Assembly (NCBI GenBank): GCA_900155495.1 | Contig: FTLJ01000098.1 | Coordinates: 62,001-126,000 of the forward strand | DNA: 64,000 bases | From: Porogramme epimiltina | Taxonomy: Eukaryota; Basidiomycota; Agaricomycetes; Polyporales; Polyporaceae | Direction: 5' to 3' | Shown: in pieces, positions 33,204 to 45,585 of the stretch | How positions within the stretch are numbered: the stretch's first letter is position 1 | Layout of the letters: each line of letters opens with the position of its first letter | Translations under genes and position numbers: made by a program | The notes under the pieces: model-generated | What the model saw: only the letters and a program-made list of their open reading frames with translations | What the model was told of the DNA's origin: nothing | Database searches by the model: none

Positions 33204-33528
33204 AAGATTGCTGGAGTGGAGCCAGATATGGTTCCCATCCACAGGTTATAGTCGTTGCTACTGTTATCTCGTAATGATTGCTTTCGTTGTGCTTTCCTTG
33301 TACATGCTCTTGTTATCGTGCTCTGTTTAGTACTGCTGTTGTGCATCCAGCCTCTGAGTTATAGTTTAGAATTCGTTCGTGTACCTTGCCATACATCTTG
33401 TCGCGTAGCGGAAGACCATGATACCTTCGTTACTTGGCTCACGAATCGTGCAAAAATAAGTTTCCGACGGACGTTCATAAATTACATGCGAAATAGCATA
33501 CCAACATGTAGACTGACGTGCTAGTGCC
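33204..33528. other. Convergent 3' intergenic region
   Basis: About 325 bp between the chromodomain gene (+) and the next gene (-). It is AT-richer 3' UTR-like sequence with no further features. Confidence 0.4.
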
Positions 33529-36500
33529 CTACAGCCCCTCAAAGAATGACAGATCTTGCGCCGAAAGGCCGCCCCCTTTCATTCCATTGGCAGGCTTAGC
33601 TGGCGTCGCAAACAGACTGGACGTAACGGGCGTGCTTGTCTGCGGAGACAGATCGCCCCAACCCTGCAAAAGCGAGCTCGACGCGTCCGCCTCGACCTTC
33701 CCCGCCGCCTTCGCCACGCCACCCAAACCACCCGTAGCCCCTATCACCACTCCAAGTCCGCCGCCTCCGCCCAGCCCGCCGCCCGGCCGCGCCTGTGGCG
33801 GCATCATGGCAGGGGACGAGAACGACGGCGCGAGCGGCGCGGCGGAGTTCACCACGACGGGCGAAGGCCCCTCCTCTTCCTCCACGTCGTCCATGAAGTT
33901 CCATCCGCTCGCGGGGGGCACGTGCAGCCCCGACCCCAGCCCGAACCCGCCGTCGGGCCCAGGTATCGCGGCGGGGAGCGGGGACGGCGGCGCGGGCCAC
34001 TGCTTGCCCGAGCGCGCGGCGGCGCGCTCCATGAGGTTGAGCGTGTGCAGGTGCTCCGCCGCGTGCGACTTGCGGCGCTTCGCGAGGAGCGAAGCCGAGG
34101 ATGCGCTAGAAGTCGAGGACGATGACGGGAGGGACGGCATCGACGTCGACGTCGAAGCCATCGGCGCGGGCGCGTGCGTTTGCGCCGGAGGAGGTGGGAG
34201 CTTCGACGGCTGCGCGCGGGGGGCTGGGGACTGTGACGGGGGCGGGCGAAGCGGTGGGGGAGCCAGTGCGGGGGGCTCAGCCCGCATTGACGGCGCCGCG
34301 GGCTTTGCAGGCACGCGTGGCGGCGATGGGGTCGCGAGAGTCGGCCTACCGCCGAAGAAGTCATCGAGCCCGCCAAATCCGGACGAATTCTGAGGAGTGA
34401 GCAGTGCCTTGTCCGACGTGCTAGTAGCAAACAACGACGAGCTCGAAGATTGATTCACGGTGGCGGACGCCGCTATAGGCGAGTCCTGGAAGTCCGCAAA
34501 ATCGTCGCTGTCGAATGCCGAAAACGCTGGCTGGGCTATGATAGACGCTCGACTGACCGCATGGGGAGGCGGAAGGGTGAGGGAAGAGGCGGGTGGCAAT
34601 GGTGCAGTAACGCCCGCAAATGGTAGGCTCGAAGATGCATTCTTGAGGATGCGAGGTGACTTCTCTATCGGTGGTGGGGCGGGGGGAGAAATCTGCGGCT
34701 TCCGTTCAACTGGCGACTGGAAATCGGAAAAGTCGTCATCATCGAATAGGTTTGAAGATAGAGGCACCGCAGTGGGAGAAACAGCAGACTGCGGATGCGT
34801 GGGAGGGCGGAGAAGGGTCGAATTGGAGGTTGTCGGAAATGCGCTGGCGAGAGGTGTCTCCAGCCCAAATGAAGCTGGGAGCCCGCTTCCCGCCATAAGG
34901 GCTTGTCCTGATGCTTGCGGCGGACTTGTCGGCCTTGTGACAAGGTGTGGGTATAGCTGGCCAAGAGGAAGTGATGATGTCGGGGAACTAGGGGAGGCCT
35001 CTCCCGCGGTCTCATATGACGTGGAAGCCGTGGAAGAGCCAGATAACGGCCCCTCCTCCTTCGGCATCGACGCAGGGGGGAGAGGAAACGAGAGTTTGGG
35101 CCTCGTTGCCTTATTGGCCATGACTGAAGGTGCAATCGCCTTGAAGGAGGGAGGTGGCTGCAAAACGAGACCTGCCAGGGGCGGGGGTGATATCTGCGCG
35201 CGGGACGGTGGGCGGGATGACGATAAATGACCAAGAGCGGTTGTCACAGGCGCATTTGAGGGGCCCGCTCCCGGCGTGCTCGCGGGTGTGATTGGTCGTG
35301 ACGGGACCATAGGGGGTGCCAACACGGGGAACGCTGGCCGGGCAACGTTGCCCGCCGACGGCGTACTCCCCGAGTCAAACGACCCAAAGAGACTATCGAG
35401 GTCATTTATAACCCCGGTGGGAGAGGTGGCTTTCGCGCCGGAACCGGTTGATGATCGACTGGCGGCACTGAAAGGCCGGAGAGGCGGCGCCAACGGAGGA
35501 GCTAATGGAGGAGGTGCCAATGGAGGTGGTAGCGCAGGGACAGCAGGCTCCTTCTTCGCGTTGACGAACTTCTCTAGTGCATCTGCAGAATCATCCTCCA
35601 CGTCGTCGCTTGCGCTGGGCACGATGTCGGATAGAAACTCGAGGTCATCGGTTGACAGTGCAAGGGAGCTGTGAGCACTCCCACCGACGCTGCCGCGTCG
35701 CGAGAATCGGTTAAGAAAGCGAGAGACGGCAGACGGTGCGGGGGGTGTGTCCGAGTGGGTCGCTAGAGGGTCGGGTGTCGAGGCGTACAAGGAGGCTGGA
35801 GGTGTGGCAGTGGTCGGTGTGGCCCGCGTGCCCGGTGACGTTACAGATTCGATGGCAGGAGATGAGGCTCCCGTTCGGCTCCCGGCCATAGATGACCGGA
35901 CGCTGTCCTGGCTAGGGCGTCTCGACTCCGCTTTAACTTCAGTCACTACAGGGCTCTTTGGTTTGTCCACAGACGTTGAACGGCGAGTACCTTCAGGGGT
36001 CGTATTCGGCCCTGTCGGGGCTTGGGACTGACGACGACCCCAGAAAGAGAACAATCCTCCGGACTTCTTGTCCTTGCTCGCGTCGCCTGTAGGAGTCGTC
36101 GGTGCTTTCTCCACGATACGCCAGCCCACCGGAACATCGTCTTCAACCACCTCTTTACGTTCCTTCACCGAGATCTCCCATGCGGTTGATCCCTTCGCGG
36201 AGAGGTAATGTGACATCGGACTTCTTCTGGTGAGGGGCAGGTTCTTGGTTAGTTTGACGGTGGAAGCCATCTTCTTCGCCACGAGGGCTTGAGAGAACCG
36301 TACGGGTGGTTGCAGTGTGAGAGGCGGTAGATAAGACTCCAAAAGGGCATTCCTATTGATAGCGTGGAATAACATTACATGAATTCAGCCTGACATAATT
36401 CTAGCTGCACAGCGCACTCACAGGCCCGGGACGCTTTCCATGCCACTGCGCCGGTCGTTGAGCCACGCGTCTTTCTCAGGAAGCGGTTCACTCTCCTTGG

Positions 36501-37326
36501 GTGCTGGGCATATTTCTGCAGAAACCTCCTCGCTTTGGCTCAGAATACTAGCCAGCAGTTCTGGAGGCTGTAGTATGTTAGCCAACGACGTCCCACGATT
36601 CCATGAAGTGCAACGTACCACTTTCTTGTCCTGCTTGGCTTTCTCTTGCCGCGCCCTTTCCCACTCATCGACAGGTTCCTCTTCTACTTCCTGAGATTTG
36701 GAATCAGCCCAGGCGGAGCCCCAAGGATCTGTTTCCGTGTCGCCCACGGCAAAGCCAGGTGAATGTTCGATATCCTCTGGTAATCCAGATTCGAAGCTAC
36801 CGAACGCATCGGGACTGCCAGGCGCGTTACCCACCGGATTCACCTCAACCTCGTACTCATGCGTGAGGACGGGGTGTGCAGGTGGAGACAGGGGGGCGGC
36901 GGATGGGGGCGGAGATGAGGGAAGGGGTTCAAACTTTGGAGACGGAGTACGAGTCACCGTCCCTGTGCTGGTGGGAGCAGGTTCGAGGTCATCAGTAGTT
37001 TGTTGGTCGTCCACCTCCGGTATGTCATGTGCATTTGGGGTCTCCTCAGAATCCAGAGAGTGCTTTCCGAGGTTAATTCCCTCGTACGTGCTTGAGCCCC
37101 AGCCGGCGTCCTGGTCTGTTTGGGCCCAAGAAAAGCCCGGACTGGACGGTTCGTCCCAGCGGATCCCGGAGCCAGTAGACCATGAAGGGGCGGCTAAGTC
37201 GGCCTCCTCGCCATATGTACTAGCGAGCTTTGTCGGGGTCGACCATGATGGGGGCGGATCGGTGCTGAATGGGGCGTGGCTGGATTCTGCAGATTCACTC
37301 CAGGCATTTTGGTATAGATCGTCCAT
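33529..37326 (-). CDS. Large disordered protein with DDFxDF motifs
   Basis: Exons 37326-36619, 36567-36422 and 36352-33529 close to 1225 residues. Composition is Pro/Ser/Ala/Gly-rich and mostly disordered. Repeated acidic-phenylalanine motifs (DDDFSDFQ, SDDFADFQ, GGLDDFFGG, LDSLFGSF, DAFGSFESG) and tryptophan motifs (DPWGSAW, QGWGDL) resemble ligands of clathrin-adaptor ear domains in aftiphilin, Laa2 and epsin-like accessory proteins. A folded-looking patch (WEISVKERKEVVEDDVPVGWRIVEK) follows the second intron. Near the C-terminus a basic helix reads AKRRKSHAAEHLHTLNLMERAAARSG. A role in clathrin/AP-1 trafficking is inferred from motifs only; no enzyme domain is seen. Head to head with the Ste50-like gene. 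Confidence 0.55.
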
Positions 37327-37700
37327 GTGCGTAAGGGGTCGTCGGTCATGAGGCTCCGCGGCGAGGCGAGGAGCAGGGGAGGTCGTGCAGGGAGACGAGG
37401 GAGGTGGGACAGGCTCAGACTCGGACCCTGGACGGGTTCACGCCGCGTACCGCTCCCCGGCGGACGGAGAGCGCGCCGCGGGCGTCAGGAGTGGTGTCCG
37501 GAGGCCCCGCAGGGTCAGGGCGAGGTCCCTGGACAGCCCTGGGAGAGGCGAGGCGAGGCGCCAAGAGCGACCCTCGCGGCGCCTGTGTCGGCGTCTGTTT
37601 CGGCTTTGCCTGAGCTGGGTCGCCGCCTTTGCGAACTCAGACTCTGTTCCTCATCCTGCACTGGCTCTCCGCCGGCTCCCCTCTCCCACTCCTTTCCGCC
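37327..37700. promoter_or_regulatory. Bidirectional promoter region
   Basis: A 374-bp GC-rich spacer between two divergent starts (37326 - and 37701 +). No TATA box is visible, which is common for constitutive fungal promoter pairs. Confidence 0.5.
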
Positions 37701-40355
37701 ATGGACGCGCAGTCCATTGAGCACAGACCAAACATCCTCGAATGGGACCTCAACGAGGTCCAGTCATGGCTTACCACCCTCGGCTATCCGCAGTACGAGC
37801 ACCAGGTCAAAGGTTCGTTCCCCGTCCCGCTCCCCCGTTTCCCCCACCGAACCCGTTCCCAGAGCACAACCTCACCGGCGACGTGCTCGTCCTTCTGGAC
37901 CAAGACAGTCTTAAGGAGATCGGTATTGCAACTATCGGCCAGCGACTCGCGATTTTGAAGGCCGTTTACAACGTCAAACTTGCCCAGAACATCCCTATTA
38001 AACGCGACGATTACGTTCCCCCATGTGCGTCTTTCCGCGTCCCTCCCCTCCTTGTTCTAACATGTCCCGTCAGCCGAGGTTGAGGATCGCCAAGAACACA
38101 TCAGCGTCGAGAAACTCTATGACCTCCTCAAGGATCAAAGTATGCGTCCCGCCTTATCCCAATTCGCCAGTTGCTCATGTCGATGCTAGGCGACCGGCTT
38201 CGTGTTTTGGAGGACGACAACAGGAGACTGACTGATGCCCTTGGGAGTTGTCTGGAGGACTTACACCACATTCGCAATCCGGCTTCGAGATCACAGGCGG
38301 TAAGGTTGGATGATTTCTCAATATTCATCAATTTAATGCTGTCCGCAGGCGGAGGCAGAGAGTCCTGTGCGTTCGCATTCGTTCAAATGGGCCTCGTTCG
38401 TCAAACCTTCCAAGTCGCCCACCAAGGTGACTCCCGAAGTCGAGTCCCCCCAACCGTCACCACAACGAATGGAACACGATGTCCATCCAAACCCTCCCAG
38501 GGTGGCTCCCACCTACACGGAGAAGTCAAGCCTTCTAGGCAGCCAGGCTTCAACGAGTGCGCACACATCGTACGCCAGCACTAACAACCTGGTCGCGAAC
38601 CCTGCTCCTCCTCGACCTCAGCGTCAAGACAGCCAGGACAATCTCAAGAGTTTCAAAGTCAGTCTCGACGATCCGGCATGGAAGGTCCTTCCCGCCGCGC
38701 TCAAGAAGTACAAGATCAACAACGACGACTGGCAGAACTATGCTATGTTCATCTGTTACGGTGCTCCAGGTGCGTCATTTGGGTTTCGCGACACACATCC
38801 CTATGTTTCATCCCCGTCCAAACTTGCCTCTCGGATGTCCCCCCCCCCGGTCTATATCAACTCTCTGTCAACTGGGAGCATCTATCTTCCCTTTTGCTTT
38901 CATGGCCTTCTGGTGTCGTGTGGTTTGCTCGCAGATGCACCTTGTGCGCGTACACTGGAGCTTCCCTGAGCCACATACTCTTACACCCTAGTTACGCGGT
39001 GGTCATTCGCATTAGCATGCCAGTGATCATCGTGTAATGCTCATTGTAGTCCGACAATGGGGGATACGCGCCGTCTTCGCCATTGTGTCCTGTATTCATG
39101 TTACATCTCTCCCAGGGAACCGCATCGAGCGCTGCTTGAGCTATGATGAGAAGCCACTCCTCCTTTTCCAGAAGCTCAAAGACGCCAAGAAGAACCCCGT
39201 CTTCATGCTGAAGCACATCAAAGACATCCGGTCGCCCATCGCTGTCGCGCAGCAGAAACAGGCTGCCCGCAAAGCTTCTGCGACGGAGGGTGGCTCTGCC
39301 AAGTCGACACCTACTCCGGGGGCTACCCACGGCGCCACGCTCTCACCTGGTCAGGATCGTAACCGACCACCCAAGCTCCAAGTGAATAGCCAACTGCCAA
39401 ACCCAACACCAGGTCTTCTCACAGGCATCCCGGATGGCCAGTCAGGGTGGCCAGGGCTAATGTCGCCCTTGGTGGAGAAACAGGGGGACCCGAGGATGGA
39501 CACGTCGAAGGAGCAGAGCGAGGAAAGCTCAGGAGCTCTAGACGAAAAGAGTGTGCCTCCACCTGTGCTCCGGGAAATGCCTCCGGCAACAGAAGTGTCG
39601 TACGCGGTTGCAATCTATCCGTACATGGCAGAGCAAGAAGACGAATTCGACGTTGTTGTGTACGTATCTTTATCTGCTGTCATAGGCGTCGTGCTGACAG
39701 TATACAGTGGCGACACCTTCATCATCGTCTCGAGAGCAAGGGGATGGTGGGTCGTCCAACGCGACCCCGCGGGTAGCGGGCAAGTAGAACAAGACCCTTC
39801 CAGGCAAGGCTGGGTCCCCGCAGGATGTTTGCTCGAGACCAAGGTGCCCGTTGCCTCTGCTATCGCCGAGGCGACGGCACGGGGAGGTGTCACCGCGTCG
39901 CCACCGTTGACACCACCAGGGACAACACCCATCCTACCTCTCAGCATCTTGTCCACGAGCTTCCCCGGGATTGCATTGATGGACTACAAGAAGAAGGGAG
40001 ATGAAGAGCTGGATTTGTTGAAGGATGATTGTCTAAGGGTGTTCAAGCGATATAACCATTGGTCATACGTGAGTGCTGCTCTCTATCTATCCTATGAAAG
40101 AAACTAAAATTTGTCTCCCAGGCCGTCAAGGAGGAGTCGGGAGACCGTGGATGGGTACCATCGTGGTTCATCGGCAAGGTCCCGTCGTCTTCTGGGACAC
40201 CCGCCACACCAAGCGCAAGCACAGCACCCAACCTGAACCCCGGCGATCAAGATGCTTCGTACCGTGCAGGAGACCTTTCTAGCCAGCAAGCACAGGTATC
40301 GCCTATGTCGTCGGCATTCCCGCCTATACAGACACGAACAACGGCGGTCATCTGA
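37701..40355 (+). CDS. STE50: Ste50/Ubc2-like MAPK adaptor (SAM, RA, SH3)
   Basis: Eight exons: 37701-37812, 37863-38024, 38074-38139, 38190-38299, 38349-38769, 39116-39659, 39708-40068 and 40122-40355, giving 669 residues. An N-terminal SAM domain (WDLNEVQSWLTTLGYPQYE...LKEIGIATIGQRL) is followed by a coiled segment and a Ras-association domain (AWKVLPAALKKYKIN...RCLSYDEKPLLLFQKL). Two C-terminal SH3 domains follow (AIYPYMAEQEDEFDV...WWVVQ...GWVPAGCL and ALMDYKKKGDEELDL...WVPSWF). SAM-RA-SH3-SH3 is the layout of basidiomycete Ubc2, which links Ras and the Ste11-type MAPKKK in pheromone and morphogenesis signalling. Intron 5 (346 nt, 38770-39115) lies inside the RA domain and is much longer than the others. 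Confidence 0.9.
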
Positions 40356-41317
40356 GGCAGAGCTTCGCCGCTTCACATTCACCTCGCCGTCCCGGACGCT
40401 CCTTCTCTCACTCTCCGGCTCTCGTTCCGCTCCGTCACGACCTCTCACGACCTGCATCTTTGCATCATTTCCTTCCTTAGACCACCCCTTCCCGGTCTGA
40501 TCCCGTCCGTCCCTTTCGCATTCTGCATTCCCGCATCGCCGACCAAGCCGCTCCTTAACATATTTGGTTTCATATCACCTCACCCGTCCCCCCGCCCCCA
40601 ACCACATAGGCCCGCTAATGTCCCTATTCATCGAGTGCCCAAACCCTCGCTTCGTTCCGTGTATATTTGCACCCCCTCGTTCGTCCCACCGTACACAGAA
40701 TCGTGTTACCGCCACTCCCTGGATTCCATCTGTTCCCCTCTCTCCTCCCTATCTGAGCCTCTTCGCTCGCTGCTTTGAGCATCGCATCGATCGCGCACGT
40801 TACTGCTAGGTACTGTACAAGTAGTATATATATTTACAGCTTCTCTGATGACTTCACCATTTCCTTTCGTTCCGGGCTCGCAGTTGGAACGGCTGCGGCG
40901 TCAGCGTCTCTGTATCGAACGCGTACATAGTGGAGGATACTATTCAAAGCTACGTAAAGCATGGGTGGTGTGTGGAAAACTAAGACGGGTGATAGAGCGT
41001 ATATGGAATACACAAAGCACAAGATATTCCGCAACCACAATACAGATAGAGCAGACAATAGGGCGCCAAAGGCTGAGATTACGGGAGACGAAACGCACGA
41101 GGAGAACGGAGAAGCAGGGGACACAGCAAAGGCCCAGGCCAAACAATATACTGTACGAACTGACATCAGAAAGAAATGACCGCTCCGGCACACGCTCACG
41201 ACTGCCGGGACGGGTGCATGACGTGGTTCAACCTGCATATACAACCAAGGCCCGGTCAGCTCTCGCCCGCCACCACGCCGATGTGAGACGGCACCTGGGA
41301 GGCCGGACCGACGACGC
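40356..41317. other. Convergent intergenic region
   Basis: About 960 bp between the 3' ends of the Ste50-like and DnaJ-B genes. Pyrimidine-rich 3' UTR-like sequence up to about 40830, then nothing recognisable. Antisense open frames here have no family signature. Confidence 0.4.
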
Positions 41318-43137
41318 TCACCATCCGCGCCAGCCGTGCTGCTTCTGCGGCGGCTGTTGCTGCTGGTCCTCGCCCGCGGGCGGAGCCCGCTCGCGCGTGT
41401 CGCCCCCAGGCGTCGAGCGACGGCGGTCGTGCTGGCGCCGCAGCCTCCCGTCGCGGTCGCGGTCACGCTCCCGCCGCTCGTACGCATAGTCTCGGCGGAT
41501 CGGGGAGGCCGGCGGCGGCTGCGGCGGCGGGGCGGCGTGCGCGCGGCCAGAGGGGGCGAACCCTACAGCCGGGGTCGGGGCCGGGGGCCCAGGAGGTGCG
41601 GGGCCGGGGACGTGGCTGCTGTGCCGCCGATCTCGCTCCGCCGGGACGTCTACACGAGCAAAGTTAGGGGGATGGGGCTGTAAGGCGGGGGGTCGGTGTA
41701 GGAGAGAACGTACGGGCTGACGTCGGCAGCGTGTGGCTTCTACGGGGATCCACAGGGGCTGCGGGGCCACCCTCGCGGCGACCGTGATGTGATGAGCGCC
41801 GCTCGGGGTGCGTGTGGGGGGGAGGGGGGATGACTGGGGGAGCTTGTGCCAAGGGTGGCTGGTTGTATGCACGGCTGTGGGACGGCCCTGTGATGTCCGC
41901 GTAAGAAACTAAAGCTGGACGAGTTTCGTGCGAGTCTCGCCAGTACTGCTTACATACCTTGCGCAGCGGGGGCACCGTAAGGCTGTAGCGCGTCCGCCTG
42001 CGGTGGTGGGATACTGTTGCCTGTGGAGGCGTGAGGTCTGTCTGTAATCGCAGGGGGTGGCTGCCTGGGCGGTCCGCCATCACGACGACCTGGAGCGTCT
42101 ACGGAGCCGCGAGGCTGCTCAACTCCGTTGATAGTGTAGCGTTCGCCCTCCGGGGTGGAATACGTAACGTGCTCATTTCCCTGGAACATGTTGACATCAG
42201 CGTGGTGGTATCATTTAGGACCGGATATGAAAGCGTACTTCTGCATCCCGGCGGGTGGTAACAACTTCGGTACGGCCGTTGATGGTACGAGTCATCTGGC
42301 TGCGCGATACCCACCGCCCGTCGCTGCCCATGGCCTCCGTGGAGGAGGAGCTGTAAACCCTGGCAGACCCAGACGGCATGTTCCCCATTGGCGGGAACGA
42401 CGGACCCCCAAGCATTCCGGCAAATGGCGGCTGTCTGAACATGGAGCTGCTGAAGGGGTCGCCCGTGGGGCCGAACGGGAACCCAGCGAAGGGGTCACCC
42501 ATGGGGCCGAACGGGGACCCACCAAAGGGGTCGCCCATGCGCGTGGGGCGGGAGAAAAACGGGGCGTCGAAGGGCGACCTCGTGAAAGGCGTACCTGCGA
42601 AGAACGGGTCGTTGTCGAAAGCTGCATGAATGTCGCCGAAGAGAGAATTGAAGAGCTCGAATGGGTCGGTGAAACCGAATGGATGACGGGAGCGACCGAA
42701 ATGGGCTCTGAAGAAGGGATCGTTCTCGAAAGGATTGTGAGCAAACGAGCCACCGGCACGCCCGAAGTCCGCTGCAGGTTGCTCAGCGGGAGGCGGCCAC
42801 ACGCCATGCTTGTCGTAGAGCTAGCATAGCATGATTGGCGAATCTACACCATGCATGTAGAGGATGAGCACACACCTTCCTGTTCTCCTCGTCATTCAGC
42901 ACCTCGTACGCGTTGTTGACGAGCCTAAACTGTTCCTCCGCTGCCTTTTTGTCGGCCGTGCTCACGTTTTGAGGCAACCGGTCGGGGTGCGTTTGAAGGG
43001 CCAGTCTCCTGTAAGCCTTCCGCACTTTGCTCCGGTGTTAGCAACAAGGAATGCATACTGTGTAAGGGATGGGATGTACCTTCCTCCGGGGTCGCATCTT
43101 TCTTGAGACCGAGTGTCTCGTAGAGGTTGGAAGCCAT
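41318..43137 (-). CDS. DnaJ class B (DNAJB6/2-like) co-chaperone
   Basis: Exons 43137-43080, 43024-42876, 42820-42239, 42180-41958, 41887-41714 and 41649-41318 close to 505 residues. The J domain is complete ([49 protein letters not shown]). A Gly/Phe-Pro-rich segment follows ([27 protein letters not shown], many GDPF repeats), as in the anti-aggregation DNAJB6/DNAJB2 group. A short beta-like stretch comes next ([20 protein letters not shown]). The C-terminus is proline-rich with an Arg/Asp-rich run ([15 protein letters not shown]) and a Gln run. Probable cytosolic or nuclear Hsp70 partner. Head to head with IPI3 across 460 bp. Confidence 0.85.
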
Positions 43138-43597
43138 GGCGTTGTTGTGAGAGAGCAACCCGGAAGCCGGTAGAGATGTAGACGGAGAGACTAGGATAGG
43201 ATTATCTGGATATTGTGGTGGTGTAAGCGCGGAGACCACGCCCTGCAGGACCGGCGGCAGCCATGGTCGAGAATATCACGAAAGTCCTCGAACTCTCGCC
43301 CGGGTCGTCCAGCCATAGTCGGGCTCGTGCACGACGGCCCGCGGGAGCCATGATGTCTCCGCGTGCCGGCCTGTGCCGCCCATGGAGGAGGCACAGCCAC
43401 GCTCCTCGGACGTACCGCACGTGGCTTCGCATTTTCAGTAGGCGCGCATTCTCTTTCCAAGGGCCGCTCTTGCTTGCCTGCGTCAGTGTGTTCCGTCTTC
43501 TGGCGACCGAAACTCCCCTCTCATCCGCGTATCATTGCCCTGCTGCCTGTCGTCTGAGCGCAAGTCTGTCTACCACTCCACAGGCGACTTCACCGCC
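43138..43597. promoter_or_regulatory. Bidirectional promoter, DnaJ-B and IPI3
   Basis: A 460-bp spacer between divergent ATGs. Open frames on both strands lack family signatures. No TATA box. Confidence 0.45.
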
Positions 43598-45471
43598 ATG
43601 CATCTCCACGAGTCCATTCTATGCGCAACCGCGCCATCTGCCTCGGGGTCTGGACCAGGCTCGCTATCTCTTCACGACCTCCAGAACTCAACTTCTCTTG
43701 CTACGTGGAAACAGACGTCCTCCGGCGTACATTGCACGACTGTTGTTGAATCAAGAGACGGTCATGGAGGGTTCATGCTCGCAGCACAGCAGGATAAATC
43801 TATCCTGAATGTATACAACTTCCAAAAGGTGCGTTTGTATTATTTGCTATACTGCGGGGGCGGGCGTGAACATAGCACCTTTTTCAGGACCAACTGGCTT
43901 TGAAAATAGTGCTGCCCGAGAAAATCACAGCCCTCGCGACAGACCCGAAGGGAAGATATTGTGCTGGGGCAACGGCACAGGGGCGAATATTCTTATGGGA
44001 GGCGCGTATTCATCTTCCATCTTGCTATAACGCCTGAAATGACTTTCGCCTCTAATGTAGTAGATAGCTTCTGGAATCATGTACAACTCCTGGGATGCGC
44101 ACTACCGTCAGATCAACATTCTACGCTTCTCCCAAGACGCAGCGGCCTTATTCGCCGGAAGCGAAGATTCCGGTGTCAGTGTCTGGTCAATAGCCAAGTG
44201 AGTAGGCCGTCTTCTTTCAGATAAACTCTCCTTGACATTATCCTCCTTCAGACTCCTCGATGACGGCTTGCAAAACGAGCTGCCCACCCCATACTGCAGT
44301 TTTACAGATCACACCCTTCCAGTCACGGATATCATCTGTGGGATAGGGTCATTTCCGTCTTGCCGTGTTCTCACCGCCTCGGTAGACCACACAGTAAAGG
44401 TATCCTGACCTCGTCCCGTGCCCTACTCCGACCGCTCACATGTGTACAGTTGTGGGATCCGTCCTCAAAATCACTCCTTACGACGTTCCACTTCCCCCAT
44501 CCCATCAACTGCGTGGCATGGGACCCCACAGAACGCCTATTCTTCGCGGCATCGCAAGACGGTTCAATACACCAAGTAAACCTCTTCCGCCAACGAGAGG
44601 ACAAATTTAGTCGGGCTGCGATGGAGGCCGTCGGTGGAGCGGGCGTCAGCGATGTCATACGAATGAATGAGCCAGACTCTGGTACTTCGAAGAAGCGTCT
44701 CATATCTGTCGGGTAGGCTCATATACGCACTTCCCATTCATCCCGAGCTGATCATGTTCGCTCCTGCAGAGAGCCCGTGTCGACATTGACGATGTCGTTG
44801 ACCTCGTCGATGCTCCTCGCCGGCACCTTGACCGGCCTCATTCACGTTTACGATGTTGCATCACACCAGCTCCTTCGGACCCTCTCTACCCACAAGGGGA
44901 TGTGCATCACCTATCTATCGACTATGCTCCGCCCTCCTGACCTCGTTGGCCACATCAACCTGAGCCTCAGCGCGGGCGGCGCAACCGAAAACAAAGAAAG
45001 CATTCCTGTGCGCCCTGTTGTACCATTCCAACGTATTCGAGACGCGAAAACTCGAGAGGCCCATGATGTGTCTTTGGTGTTACCGCAGACAGAAGTATGT
45101 TTTCCATTCCGTGCCAACATTTCGAATCTCACATATTCCGGTAGACGACGACAAGCGCGTTCTTCTCGTACTCGAAGGCAGAGCTCATCAAGGACCACAC
45201 ATTCTTCGTGAAGCCATCAACAGTGGGCGCCGAGGCTAATGGAGCTTCACTGCAGTCACGTGTGACGGAGCTAGAGAGTGAGGTTGCTCGTTTGAAGGAG
45301 CAACTCGGGAAGGCAAAAGGTATCAACGACACCATGTGGGAGTCGGTTGTCCAGCGACTAGTTGCGGAGGGGAAGGAGAAGGAGCAGCGGAAGGGGCAGG
45401 ATGACGATGCTACCATGGAAGGGGCAACGCAGGAAGAGGGTAGTCGTAGAAGAAAGCGGAATCGTACTTAG
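43598..45471 (+). CDS. IPI3: Ipi3 (WDR18) WD40 ribosome-biogenesis factor
   Basis: Seven exons: 43598-43828, 43888-44001, 44064-44197, 44252-44399, 44450-44712, 44770-45094 and 45145-45471, giving 513 residues. Typical Ipi3 signatures include LAAQQDKSILNVYNFQK, YCAGATAQGRIFLWE, SWDAHYRQINILRFSQD, GSEDSGVSVW, FTDHTLPVTDI and ASVDHTVKLWD. The C-terminus is a coiled coil ending in basic residues (RRRKRNR), a likely nuclear signal. In yeast Ipi3 works with Rix1 and Ipi1 on ITS2 processing and pre-60S export, and in DNA replication licensing. Intron 2 (44002-44063) starts with GC in place of GT. Confidence 0.9.
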
Positions 45472-45585
45472 CTGTATTGATGCATGTTACCCGCGCAGAG
45501 CGGGTCTGTTTCACGCTGGTGCACGCCCGTATGGTCTCCGGTGTAGAAAGTAAGAAGGAGAACTAAGACCACATGCGTACAGAAT

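Noticed and set aside
33518..34393. 291-codon + strand frame opposite the DDFxDF protein
   Set aside because: It is a GC-rich shadow of the 1225-residue gene; no start context, introns or family match.
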